Part shown: positions 31,912 to 40,056 of the stretch, piece after piece
Numbering within the stretch: position 1 is the stretch's first letter
Layout: each line of letters opens with the position of its first letter
Assembly: GCF_016807805.1 (NCBI RefSeq)
Contig: NZ_CP063362.1
Coordinates: 1,787,001-1,851,000 of the forward strand
DNA from: Xanthobacter dioxanivorans
GTDB taxonomy: Bacteria; Pseudomonadota; Alphaproteobacteria; Rhizobiales; Xanthobacteraceae
DNA: 64,000 nucleotides
Reading direction: 5' to 3'
Position numbers and translations under genes: made by a program
The notes under the pieces: model-generated
Told to the model about the DNA's origin: nothing
Databases searched by the model: none
The model's input: only the letters and a program-made list of their open reading frames with translations

Positions 31912-32688
31912 ATGCAGACCGCCTCCCATCAGGGACACCCTCCGGCCCCCGCGTCGCCCTTGCTCGCGACCGCGAACCCGGCCCAGGCCCTGCTGCTGAC
32001 CGAGAATGCGGCGCTGACCAACGGGCCGCCCCTGCTGTTCCAGCGCCTCACCGCCAAGGAGCGGGAGGAGGTGCTGCGCGAGGGTCAGAAGCGGGTGGTC
32101 TATCGGGGCAAGATGCTGTTTTCACAAGGCACGCCCCATGACGGCATCTTCCTGATCGAGAGCGGCCGGATCCGAGTCTTCTACATCGCCCCCTCGGCTC
32201 GCGAGATCACCCTGGCTTACTGGGATGCCGGCAATTTCGTCGGCGGCCCGGAACTGTTCGGTCAGGGCCAGCACGTCTGGTCGGGGGTGGCCGCCACCAA
32301 CTCGGTGGTGGTGCATCTCACCGGCAAGACCTTGCGCCGCCTCATCGCCCAGATCCCCGCCTTCGCCATCGGCCTGATCGAGGGCGTCACCTTCAAGGGC
32401 AAGTGCTATTCCGCCCTTGCCCAGATGCTGGGCACACGCTCCGTCACCGAGCGTCTCGCCCACCTGCTGCTCCACCTCGCCGACACCTACGGCGTCAGGG
32501 ACGAAGGCGCCGTGGTCATCGGCACCGCCTTCACCCACGCGGACCTCGCCCACATGGTGGGGGCCACGCGCCAATGGGTCACCATCAGCCTCAAGCGCCT
32601 GCAGGAGCAGGGTGTTCTGAAGGCGGAGAAGGCCAAGCTGGTGGTCTATGACCTCGATGCCCTGCACGCCATGCGCGGTGATCGCTGA
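31912..32688 (+). CDS. Crp/Fnr-family transcription regulator
   Basis: The 258-residue protein has a cyclic-nucleotide-binding-like barrel (about 45-170: GKMLFSQGTPHDGIFLIESG) and a winged HTH with recognition segment LAHMVGATRQWVTISLKRLQ. There is no N-terminal cysteine set, so it should not carry an Fnr-type iron-sulfur cluster. The effector is unknown. ATG 31912 has GGGAGAAG upstream. It precedes the ABC importer genes by 180 bp and is a candidate controller of them. Confidence 0.85.
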   Translation: MQTASHQGHPPAPASPLLATANPAQALLLTENAALTNGPPLLFQRLTAKEREEVLREGQKRVVYRGKMLFSQGTPHDGIFLIESGRIRVFYIAPSAREITLAYWDAGNFVGGPELFGQGQHVWSGVAATNSVVVHLTGKTLRRLIAQIPAFAIGLIEGVTFKGKCYSALAQMLGTRSVTERLAHLLLHLADTYGVRDEGAVVIGTAFTHADLAHMVGATRQWVTISLKRLQEQGVLKAEKAKLVVYDLDALHAMRGDR

Positions 32689-32868
32689 GCGCGGCCGCCC
32701 CGGCCGCCCGCGCGCCGCCGGTATCACAGGCAGGCCTTGCTGAAAAAACGGGCGGGGCCGTAAAGGAGGCAACTAATCGACAGGCGCGCATCATCTTCCT
32801 TTGAACCGGTCGAAGCTCGCGGCGGAAGATCACGGTCGAGAGCCGTCCTGCCCCGAGAGGTGGATCCG

Positions 32869-34338
32869 ATGACCCTGTTCCCGTCCGCGCTTCTTCGCAC
32901 CCCCGTGGTTCAAACTTCGATCCTTCGCGCGCTGGCCCTGGCGCTTTCGGCCGCCAGCGCCCTCGCCGCTCTTCCCGCCGGCGCCGAGACCATCAACATC
33001 GGCATCGGCACCCAGGACACCACCACCAACACGGTGACCACGGGTGTGGTGATCAAGGAGCTGAAGCTCCTCGACAAGTATCTGCCGAAGGACGGCAAGT
33101 ATGCCGGCGCCACCTACAACATCGAATGGCAGAACTTCACCTCCGGCCCGCCGGTGACCAACGGCATGATGGCCGACAAGCTCCAGTTCGGCGGCATGGG
33201 GGATTATCCCCTGGTGGTGAACGGCTACACCTTCCAGTCCAATCCGCAGTCCAAGTCCCAGCTGATCTCGGTCGCCGCCTACAACCTGTTCGGCTCGGGC
33301 AACGGGGTGGTGGTGCACAAGGACTCGCCGTACTTCGAGCTGTCGGACCTGAAGGGCAAGGTGCTCTCCGTCCCGTTCGGCTCGGCGGCCCATGGCATGA
33401 TCCTCAAGGCCATGCAGGACAAGGGCTGGCCCAATGACTACTTCAAGCTGGTGAGCCAGTCGCCGGAGGTGGGCTCCACCAACCTCCAGGAAAAGAAGAT
33501 CGACGCCCACGCCGACTTCGTCCCCTTCGCCGAGCTGCTGCCGTTCCGCGGCTTCGCCCGCAAGATCTTCGACGGCGTGGAGACCAGGGCCCCCACCTGG
33601 CATGGCGTGGTGGTGCGCACCGACTTCGCCGAGAAGTATCCGGAGGTGGTGGTCGGCTATCTGAAGGCGGTCATCGAGGCGAACGGCTGGGTGCGCAAGG
33701 ATCCCAAGACCGCCGCCGAGCAGATCGCCAAGTGGACCGGCATCGACAAGGAAGTGGTCTACATCTTCCTCGGCCCGGGCGGCATCATGACCATGGACCC
33801 CACCATCAAGCCGCAGCTGGTGGCCGACGCCGCCGAGGATGCCGCCGTGCTGCAGAAGCTCGGGCGGATGAAGGAATTCGACGTCAAGGCCTGGGTCAAC
33901 GACAGCTATATCCGCCAAGCCTACAAGGAACTGGGCCTCGATTACGAGAAGCAGCTGGCGAGCACCGACAATTACGAGGTCTCCGGCGAGGACGCCTTCT
34001 GCAAGGTCAAGATCAGCGCGCCGCGCAAGGCGGGCGAGATCTGGATCGAGGGCGAGGGCATCAAGTCCTATTCCAGCCCCGCCTGCACCCTGGGCGCGCT
34101 CGCCGAGCTGACCGCCCAGGGCAAGACGGTGAGCATGACCTATCTGTTCGACAGCGCCCGCGGCATCAAGCTGTTCGCCAGCGAGGCCTTCTATGCGGTG
34201 GGCACGACGAAGGACGGCAAGGCGGAGATCCTGCCCTTCCTGCTCAAGGCCGACGCGGAGGCCGCTGCGGCCAAGGATGGCGGCAAGGTGATGTCCTTCG
34301 GCGACGCGCTGAAGGCCGCCACCGCGGGCCGCGGGTGA
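32869..34338 (+). CDS. ABC transporter substrate-binding protein with NosL-like C-terminal domain
   Basis: The 489-residue precursor has a signal peptide (ending AALPAGAE). The main SsuA/TauA/NMT1-type fold follows (about 40-355): TINIGIGTQDTTTN, ADKLQFGGMGDYPLVVNGY, VVGYLKAVIEANGWV. The last 125 residues resemble NosL, the copper-binding accessory protein of nitrous oxide reductase: a Cys in DAFCKVKI, then SSPACTLGALAEL, then KLFASEAFYAVG and DGGKVMSFGDALKAAT. The fusion is unusual and may bind a metal or a sulfur species. Substrate unknown. The ATG at 32869 lies eight bases after a GAGAGG site; GTG 32860 is a less likely start. Confidence 0.83.
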   Translation: MTLFPSALLRTPVVQTSILRALALALSAASALAALPAGAETINIGIGTQDTTTNTVTTGVVIKELKLLDKYLPKDGKYAGATYNIEWQNFTSGPPVTNGMMADKLQFGGMGDYPLVVNGYTFQSNPQSKSQLISVAAYNLFGSGNGVVVHKDSPYFELSDLKGKVLSVPFGSAAHGMILKAMQDKGWPNDYFKLVSQSPEVGSTNLQEKKIDAHADFVPFAELLPFRGFARKIFDGVETRAPTWHGVVVRTDFAEKYPEVVVGYLKAVIEANGWVRKDPKTAAEQIAKWTGIDKEVVYIFLGPGGIMTMDPTIKPQLVADAAEDAAVLQKLGRMKEFDVKAWVNDSYIRQAYKELGLDYEKQLASTDNYEVSGEDAFCKVKISAPRKAGEIWIEGEGIKSYSSPACTLGALAELTAQGKTVSMTYLFDSARGIKLFASEAFYAVGTTKDGKAEILPFLLKADAEAAAAKDGGKVMSFGDALKAATAGRG

Positions 34339-34343
34339 GCGCC

Positions 34344-35303
34344 ATGCAGACCGCCATGGCGAAAACGCTCGTGTCCCCCTCCGCTCCCCTGCACCTGGCG
34401 GGCGTGGAGGGAAGGGGTGCCGCCGTGGCGGCGCCGGGGCCCATCCTGTTGCGGCCGGAGCGCCCGGAGGCGCCGGCTGCCCCCGCGCCCGACCGCTCCC
34501 CCCTGGGGCGGGCGCGGCGCTGGGTGAAGCTCAATGCCGCGGCGATCCGGGCGATCCTGCTCGGCGCCCTTTCCATCGGCCTCTTCATCCTCGCCTGGCA
34601 CGTGCTCACCAGCAACCGCATGATCCTCTACGTGCGCTTCGTGAACGTGCCCTCGCCCGAGCAGGTGCTGGAAAGCGCCCGCACCGCCTTTTCCACCGGC
34701 GCCTTCTTCGACCACATCTATATTTCCTGTCGCCGCATCTTCCTCGGCTTCGCCATCGCCACCCTCGTCGCGGTGCCGTTGGGCCTGCTGATGGGGCGCT
34801 TCCAGCTGCTGAAGGACTTCGTGTTCCCGGTGTCCGAGGTGCTGCGGCCCATCCCGGCCATCGCCTGGGTGCCCATGTCCATCATGCTGTGGCCGACCAA
34901 CGAGGAGAGCATCGTCTTCATCACTTTCCTCGGCTCGTTCTTTCCCATCCTCATCAACACCCTGCACGGCATGGCCAATGTGGACGAGGTGCTGGTGCGC
35001 GCCGCCCGCTGCCTCGGGGCGAGCGAGCGGGCGACCTTCCGCGAGGTCTACTTCCCGGCGGTGCTGCCGCAGATCTTCACCGGCCTCACCGTGGGCATGG
35101 GGGTCGCCTGGGTGTCGCTGATCGCGGCGGAGATGATCTCCGGCCAGTTCGGCATCGGCTATTTCACCTGGGAGGCCTATTCCCTGGTGCAGTATCCCGA
35201 CATCGCGTTGGGCATGATCACCATCGGCGTGCTCGGGCTCGCCTCCTCCTTCCTCATCCGGCTTCTCGGGCGGGCGGTGACGCCCTGGTCCCGGGCCAAA
35301 TGA
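34344..35303 (+). CDS. ABC transporter permease (SsuC/TauC type)
   Basis: The 319-residue permease has about six helices after a long polar N-terminus of roughly 65 residues. GFAIATLVAVPLGLLMGR and the EAA loop (VDEVLVRAARCLGASERATF) mark the BPD transporter fold of nitrate/sulfonate/taurine importers. It could start at the GTG overlapping the binding-protein stop. It is followed by its ATPase. Confidence 0.9.
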   Translation: MQTAMAKTLVSPSAPLHLAGVEGRGAAVAAPGPILLRPERPEAPAAPAPDRSPLGRARRWVKLNAAAIRAILLGALSIGLFILAWHVLTSNRMILYVRFVNVPSPEQVLESARTAFSTGAFFDHIYISCRRIFLGFAIATLVAVPLGLLMGRFQLLKDFVFPVSEVLRPIPAIAWVPMSIMLWPTNEESIVFITFLGSFFPILINTLHGMANVDEVLVRAARCLGASERATFREVYFPAVLPQIFTGLTVGMGVAWVSLIAAEMISGQFGIGYFTWEAYSLVQYPDIALGMITIGVLGLASSFLIRLLGRAVTPWSRAK

Positions 35304-35326
35304 GCCAAACGAAAGCGAGGCGCGCC

Positions 35327-36202
35327 ATGGCTGTTCCTCCCGTCCCTCCCGCCCAGACCGGCCTGATCGAGGTCAGCGATTTCCATCTGGCCTACGACAC
35401 CCTCGATGGCGCCATGGTGGCGGTCAGCGACGCCGATCTCGTGGTGCGGCCCGGCGAGTTCGTCTCCATCATCGGCCCCTCCGGCTGCGGCAAGTCCACC
35501 CTGCTCAACGCGGTGGCGGGCTTCCTCAAGCCCACGGCCGGGCGGGTCACCGTGGACGGGGAGGCGGTGAAGGGCCCCTCGGCTGACCGGGGCATGGTGT
35601 TCCAGCAATATTCCCTGTTCCCGTGGAAGACGGTGCGGGAGAACGTGGAGTTCGGCCTCAAGATGCGCGGACTGGGCCGTTCCGAGCGGGCGGTGGCGGC
35701 GCGCACGCTGCTCGGCCTTGCCGGCCTTTCCGCCTTCGAGGACCATTATCCCGACCGCCTGTCCGGCGGCATGAAGCAGCGGGTGGGGATCGTCCGCGCC
35801 CTGGCGACCGGGCCCAAGGTGCTGCTGCTGGACGAGCCCTTCGGCGCGCTCGACGCGCAGACGCGCATCATCATGCAGCAGATCCTCACCAACCTCTGGC
35901 AGCGGCTCGGCATCTCGGTGCTGTTCGTGACCCACGACATCGACGAGGCGATCTTCCTCTCCGACCGCATCTACGTGATGACCGCGCGTCCCGGCACCAT
36001 CAAGGCCGAGGTGACGGTGCCGCTGGCCCGCCCGCGCGATGCGGCACTCCAGCTCTCCCCCGACTTCATCCAGCTGCGCGCCGACCTCGGCGCCCTGATC
36101 CGCGAGGAGAGCCTGAAGGCCATGGGCGGCGAGCTGAACGAGGACGCGCTGAAGGGCCTCGCGGTGAACCTCAACGGTTCGAACCTCGCGCAGGTGGTGT
36201 GA
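35327..36202 (+). CDS. ABC transporter ATP-binding protein (SsuB/TauB type)
   Basis: The 291-residue ATPase has Walker A GPSGCGKST, Q loop QQYSLFPW, signature LSGGMKQRVGIVRAL, Walker B LLLDEPFGALD and switch His in THDIDEA. The family serves nitrate/sulfonate/taurine/thiamine-precursor import. It ends the three-gene importer; the spacer to the ferredoxin gene is 452 bp. An overlapping ATG at 35300 is a possible alternative start. Confidence 0.94.
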   Translation: MAVPPVPPAQTGLIEVSDFHLAYDTLDGAMVAVSDADLVVRPGEFVSIIGPSGCGKSTLLNAVAGFLKPTAGRVTVDGEAVKGPSADRGMVFQQYSLFPWKTVRENVEFGLKMRGLGRSERAVAARTLLGLAGLSAFEDHYPDRLSGGMKQRVGIVRALATGPKVLLLDEPFGALDAQTRIIMQQILTNLWQRLGISVLFVTHDIDEAIFLSDRIYVMTARPGTIKAEVTVPLARPRDAALQLSPDFIQLRADLGALIREESLKAMGGELNEDALKGLAVNLNGSNLAQVV

Positions 36203-36654
36203 CATCCCACCCTCGCCCTCCGGCTTGACCGGAGCCATCCATCGTTTCCCGGCCGACTGAAACGGAGCGCAGCGCAGTGGAAGGAGAGCCGGGATCCCGC
36301 GCAGCGGGTCAAAGTCCAGGACCGCTGTTGAAGGCAGCGCCTTCGGCGGTCTCTTTGTGCTGGGCCCCGGCTCGCATTCCGCTGTCGCTGCATGCGTCCG
36401 GGGAATGCAGGGCGCCTGCGTTCTCCAACCGCCGTCACGGCAAAAGGACGACACATCCCTCGCAGCCGCAAACACGGTTGCTCGACTGGAGGACCCATTC
36501 CTCCTCCGGTCCCGGCGCGGCGCGCCAGCGGATTTCGTGCGGTCGTCAAGCGTCCTGGAAAATCCGCAATTAATTGACCCGTCAAGGTCTTAGTCCTGAA
36601 GGCCGAGCGCCGGTCCGGCTAAAATAAAGGAGAACAACAACGGGACCCTGCCCC
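36203..36654. other. 452-bp spacer with palindromes before the ferredoxin gene
   Basis: I see no credible gene; short ORFs here look like noise. The left part holds CTCCGG-CTTGA-CCGGAG, close to a dispersed palindrome (see 42013). The next 150 bases contain GC-rich imperfect repeats. The inverted repeat TTGAC-CC-GTCAA at 36574-36585 stands 69 bp before the ferredoxin start and is the best candidate promoter or operator. Confidence 0.55.
36574..36585 (+). promoter_or_regulatory. Inverted repeat TTGAC-CC-GTCAA before fdxA
   Basis: A perfect 5-bp inverted repeat; TTGACC also matches a -35 element. A match to a -10 element 17 bp downstream is poor, so an activator may be needed. Confidence 0.35.
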
Positions 36655-37020
36655 ATGGCCTACGTCGTCACCGACAAATGCATCCGCTGCAAATTCATGG
36701 ATTGCGTCTCGGTCTGCCCGGTGGACTGCTTCTATGAGGGCGAGAACATGCTCGTCATCAATCCGGACGAATGCATCGATTGCGGCGTGTGCGAGCCCGA
36801 ATGCCCGGCCGCCGCCATTTCCGCCGACAGCGATCCTGAGGCGGCGCGCTGGCTGGCGCTCAACGCCGAATATGCCGCCCTGTGGCCGAACATCGCCGAG
36901 AAGAAGGAGCCGCCGGCCGACGCCTCGGACTGGATGGACGTGGACGGCAAGTTCGAGAGCGCCTTCTCGGCGGCACCGGGCCAGTCCTCCGCCGGCCCGT
37001 CCCCGTCGTCGCTGGCGTGA
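36655..37020 (+). CDS. fdxA: Seven-iron ferredoxin
   Basis: The 121-residue protein matches Azotobacter FdI-type ferredoxins. Cys9, Cys17 and Cys50 would bind the [3Fe-4S] cluster; Cys21, Cys40, Cys43 and Cys46 the [4Fe-4S] cluster, as in [14 protein letters not shown] and [11 protein letters not shown]. It carries electrons at low potential. The C-terminal tail is Pro/Ser-rich. It is followed after 10 bp by ferredoxin-NADP reductase, its natural partner. Confidence 0.94.
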   Translation: MAYVVTDKCIRCKFMDCVSVCPVDCFYEGENMLVINPDECIDCGVCEPECPAAAISADSDPEAARWLALNAEYAALWPNIAEKKEPPADASDWMDVDGKFESAFSAAPGQSSAGPSPSSLA

Positions 37021-37030
37021 GGGGAGAGCC

Positions 37031-37804
37031 ATGAGCAATCTCAACACCGAGACCGTCCTCGATGTCCGCCACTGGACCGACCGGCTCTTCTCCTTCACCG
37101 CCACCCGCGACACCGCCTTCCGCTTCAAGAGCGGCCAGTTCACCATGATCGGCCTGCCGGTGGCCGACAGGCCGCTGCTGCGCGCCTATTCACTCGCCTG
37201 CGCGCCCCATGAGGACACGCTGGAATTCTTCTCCATCAAGGTGCCGGACGGCCCGCTCACCTCGCGCCTGCAGGCGCTGAAGCCGGGTGATCCCATCCTC
37301 GTCGGCCGCCGCCCCACCGGCACGCTGCTGCTGGACAATTTGAAGCCCGGCAAAAGGCTCTATCTTCTCGCCACCGGCACCGGGCTGGCGCCGTTCGTGT
37401 CCATCGCCAAGGACCCGGAGGCCTATGAGCGCTTCGAGCACATCGTGCTGGTGCACGGCTGCCGCGAGGTGGCGGAGCTGGCCTATGGGGAGCAGGTGGT
37501 GGCGGACCTCAAGGCCAACGATTTCCTCGGCGAATACGCCGCCGCCCAGCTGCTGCATTATCCGACCGTGACGCGCGAGCCGTTCCGCAATCGCGGCCGC
37601 GTCACCGACCTGATGGAGAGCGGGCGGCTGTTCGCCGATCTCGGCCTGCCCGACCTCGACCCGGCCCATGACCGGGTCATGCTGTGCGGCTCGCCGCAGA
37701 TGATCGCCGACACGCGCGAGCTCCTCGAAGGACGTGGCTTCGCCGAGGGCGCCGGCCATCGGCCCGAGACCTTCGTGGTGGAGAAGGCCTTTGCCGAGCG
37801 GTGA
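37031..37804 (+). CDS. fpr: Ferredoxin-NADP+ reductase
   Basis: The 257-residue flavoprotein moves electrons between NADPH and ferredoxin. FAD binding is seen in RAYSLACAP, the NADP-binding start in LATGTGLAPF, and MLCGSPQMIADT follows. The C-terminal VEKAFAER is typical of bacterial subclass Fpr. It is 10 bp after fdxA and clearly in one unit with it. Which redox enzyme they serve is not shown by the sequence. Confidence 0.93.
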   Translation: MSNLNTETVLDVRHWTDRLFSFTATRDTAFRFKSGQFTMIGLPVADRPLLRAYSLACAPHEDTLEFFSIKVPDGPLTSRLQALKPGDPILVGRRPTGTLLLDNLKPGKRLYLLATGTGLAPFVSIAKDPEAYERFEHIVLVHGCREVAELAYGEQVVADLKANDFLGEYAAAQLLHYPTVTREPFRNRGRVTDLMESGRLFADLGLPDLDPAHDRVMLCGSPQMIADTRELLEGRGFAEGAGHRPETFVVEKAFAER

Positions 37805-37873
37805 GGCTTCCGGGCCGGCGCCGGCCCTGCCCGCGAGGGCCGGGCTGTCGGCGCATCCGGTGCCGGCATGCCA

Positions 37874-37928
37874 TATAATCAAATAAATCGATCAATTGTA
37901 GAAATACAACTCGTTTGATCGATTGATT
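37874..37928 (+). promoter_or_regulatory. Perfect -10 box and nested palindromes before the YeiH-type gene
   Basis: TATAAT at 37874-37879 is a perfect -10 element without a good -35 partner, so the promoter probably depends on an activator. Just downstream, AATAAATCGATCAA (37882-37895) and TTGATCGATTGATT (37915-37928) form a 14-bp inverted repeat with one mismatch. Nested inside is TTGTA-GAAA-TACAA (37896-37909), a LysR-like T-N-A arrangement. The LysR gene 1.2 kb downstream is the obvious candidate regulator. Confidence 0.6.
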
Positions 37929-37967
37929 GTGCCGCTGCATGCTCCGTGTCACTTCTGGAGCCCCGCC

Positions 37968-39032
37968 ATGACCGACAAGACCGTCGCCGACCCTGCCACG
38001 CTCGCACCGTCCCCGCTCGCCCGCGGAGGTGGTCCGCTTGCCACGGCCTTCGGCGGCATCCTGCCGGGCCTCGCTTACACCGTGCTCATCGCCGCCTCCG
38101 CCTACGGGTTGCGGCAGATCCCCGGCATGGGGCTGGTGAGCCCGCTTATCCTCGCCATCGCCATCGGCATGGCCCTGCACAACATCTTCGGCACGGCGGC
38201 CATCGCCAAGCCGGGGGTGAAGTTCGCGCTGCGCCGCATCCTGCGCTTCGCCATCGTGCTGCTGGGCCTCCAGCTCACCTTCGAGCAGGTGCGCTCGGTG
38301 GGGCTCACCGGCTTCCTCATCGTCGCCGGAACCCTGTTCGCTACCTTCTTCGCCACCCGCTGGCTGGGCCGGCTGATGGGGGTGGACAAGCAATTGTCCG
38401 AGCTGATCGCGGCCGGCACCGCCATCTGTGGCGCCTCGGCGGTGATCGCCACCAACACGGTCACCCGTGGCTCGGACGAGGATGTGGCCTATGCGGTGGC
38501 CTGCGTCACCGTCTTCGGCTCGCTGTCCATGCTGCTGATGCCGGTGCTCCTGCCCTATACGGGCCTCGACGCGCACGGCTTCGGCCTGTGGACCGGCGCC
38601 TCCATCCACGAGGTGGCGCAGGTGGTGGCCGCCGCCTTCCAGGGCGGCCAGCAGGCCGGCGAGTTCGGCACGGTGGCGAAGCTGTCGCGGGTGATGCTGC
38701 TCGCGCCCCTGGTCATCGGCCTCGGCGCCGCCGCCGTCATCCGCGCCCGCGGCGACAAGGCGGCCGGCCATGCCAGCCCGCCAATGCCGTGGTTCGTGTT
38801 CGGCTTCATCGCCATGGTGATGGTGGCTTCGAGCGGATGGGTGCCGGCGGAGGTGAAGATGCCGGTCGCCACCACCACCACCTTCCTGCTCGCGGTGGCG
38901 CTGGGCGCCATGGGGCTGGAGACCGACATCGCCAAGCTGCGCCTCAAGGGCATCAAGCCCCTGCTTCTCGGTGCCGCCGCCTGGCTTTTCATCTCGGCGC
39001 TGAGCCTTATCCTGATCAAGACGCTGATGTGA
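37968..39032 (+). CDS. YeiH-type (UPF0324) putative sulfate/sulfite exporter
   Basis: The 354-residue protein has about ten hydrophobic helices. Characteristic segments are [36 protein letters not shown] and [18 protein letters not shown], placing it in PF03601. Members of the family are called putative sulfate exporters. E. coli yeiH is linked to the LysR regulator YeiE, which responds to sulfite; a LysR gene follows here too. The ATG at 37968 gives the normal length. Confidence 0.85.
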   Translation: MTDKTVADPATLAPSPLARGGGPLATAFGGILPGLAYTVLIAASAYGLRQIPGMGLVSPLILAIAIGMALHNIFGTAAIAKPGVKFALRRILRFAIVLLGLQLTFEQVRSVGLTGFLIVAGTLFATFFATRWLGRLMGVDKQLSELIAAGTAICGASAVIATNTVTRGSDEDVAYAVACVTVFGSLSMLLMPVLLPYTGLDAHGFGLWTGASIHEVAQVVAAAFQGGQQAGEFGTVAKLSRVMLLAPLVIGLGAAAVIRARGDKAAGHASPPMPWFVFGFIAMVMVASSGWVPAEVKMPVATTTTFLLAVALGAMGLETDIAKLRLKGIKPLLLGAAAWLFISALSLILIKTLM

Positions 39033-39038
39033 GCGAAA

Positions 39039-39096
39039 GCCCGCGCGGCGCCTGAGCGGGATCCCGCAGAATCAAGGCCCGCGCGACGCCTGAGCG
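39039..39096. repeat. 20-bp direct repeat between the YeiH-type and LysR genes
   Basis: GCCCGCGCGGCGCCTGAGCG (39039-39058) recurs at 39077-39096 with one change (GACGCC for GGCGCC). The two copies are 38 bp apart. Confidence 0.8.
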
Positions 39097-39114
39097 CGGG
39101 CAGGCGGAGCCACG

Positions 39115-40056
39115 ATGACGCTGGAGCAATTGCGGGTCTTCGTCGCCGTCGCCCGCGCCCTGCACATGACGCGCGCCGCCGCCCAGCTTCACATGACCCA
39201 GTCGGCGGTCAGCGCCTCGGTCGCGGCGCTGGAGGCTTCCTGCGGCGTCGCCCTGTTCCACCGGGTGGGGCGGCGGATCGAGCTGACCGAAGCGGGGCGC
39301 GCCTTCGTGCCGGAAGCGGACGCCGTGCTCGCCCGCGCCGCCGCCGCCGAGACCGTGCTGGCCGATCTCTCCGGCCTGAGGCGCGGGCGCCTCGCGCTCC
39401 AGGCCAGCCAGACCATCGCCAACTACTGGCTCGGTCCCCTGCTCAATCGCTTCCACCAGCTTTATCCGGACATCGCGCTGTCGGTGGTCATCGGCAACAC
39501 CACGCAGGTGGCGGCGGCGGTGCGGGAGGGGACCGCCGATCTCGGCTTCGTGGAAGGCGAGGTGGAGGAGCCGCTCCTCGCCCGCACCGCCGTGCCGGGG
39601 GACCGGCTGGTGCTGGTGACGGCGGCCGGCCACCCGTTCGCGGCGCGGCGCGCGCTGACGCCGGCGGACCTGTTCGAGCTGCCGTTCGTGCTGCGCGAGC
39701 CCGGCTCGGGCACACGGCAGGTGTTCGAGGATGCGCTGCGCGCGTCCGGGCTCGATCCGGCGGGGCTCAAGGTGGTGCTGGAGCTGCCGTCCAACGAGGC
39801 GGTCATCAGCGCGGTGGCGGCTGGGGCCGGGGCAACGGTGATCTCGGACCTGGTGGCGGCGGCGGGGCTCGCCACCGGCACCCTGCGCCAGCTGCCGCTG
39901 GGCTTTCCGGCGCGCCGCTTCTACGCGCTGCGCCACGCCGATCGGTACCACTCGCGCGCCGCGCAGGCGCTGACGGCGCTGATGCAGGCGCCCGAAGCGG
40001 CGCGGGCGGCCCCGGCGGCGCCTACGAGCCGGCCGCGGCCTCGAGCTCGGCGCTGA
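39115..40056 (+). CDS. LysR-family regulator
   Basis: The 313-residue protein has the LysR N-terminal HTH (MTLEQLRVFVAVARALHMTR, AAAQLHMTQSAVSASVAALE) and a periplasmic-binding-like effector domain (LALQASQTIANYWLGPLLNR, VIGNTTQVAAAV). It is closest in style to CysL/YeiE regulators, as expected next to the YeiH-type gene. The tail is Pro/Arg-rich. Its 3' end overlaps the converging ABC-F gene by 35 bases. Confidence 0.88.
   Translation: MTLEQLRVFVAVARALHMTRAAAQLHMTQSAVSASVAALEASCGVALFHRVGRRIELTEAGRAFVPEADAVLARAAAAETVLADLSGLRRGRLALQASQTIANYWLGPLLNRFHQLYPDIALSVVIGNTTQVAAAVREGTADLGFVEGEVEEPLLARTAVPGDRLVLVTAAGHPFAARRALTPADLFELPFVLREPGSGTRQVFEDALRASGLDPAGLKVVLELPSNEAVISAVAAGAGATVISDLVAAAGLATGTLRQLPLGFPARRFYALRHADRYHSRAAQALTALMQAPEAARAAPAAPTSRPRPRARR

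Noticed and set aside
36277-36573. 98-residue ORF before the ferredoxin gene
   Set aside because: It shows no family pattern, and the underlying DNA carries palindromes and imperfect repeats typical of spacers.
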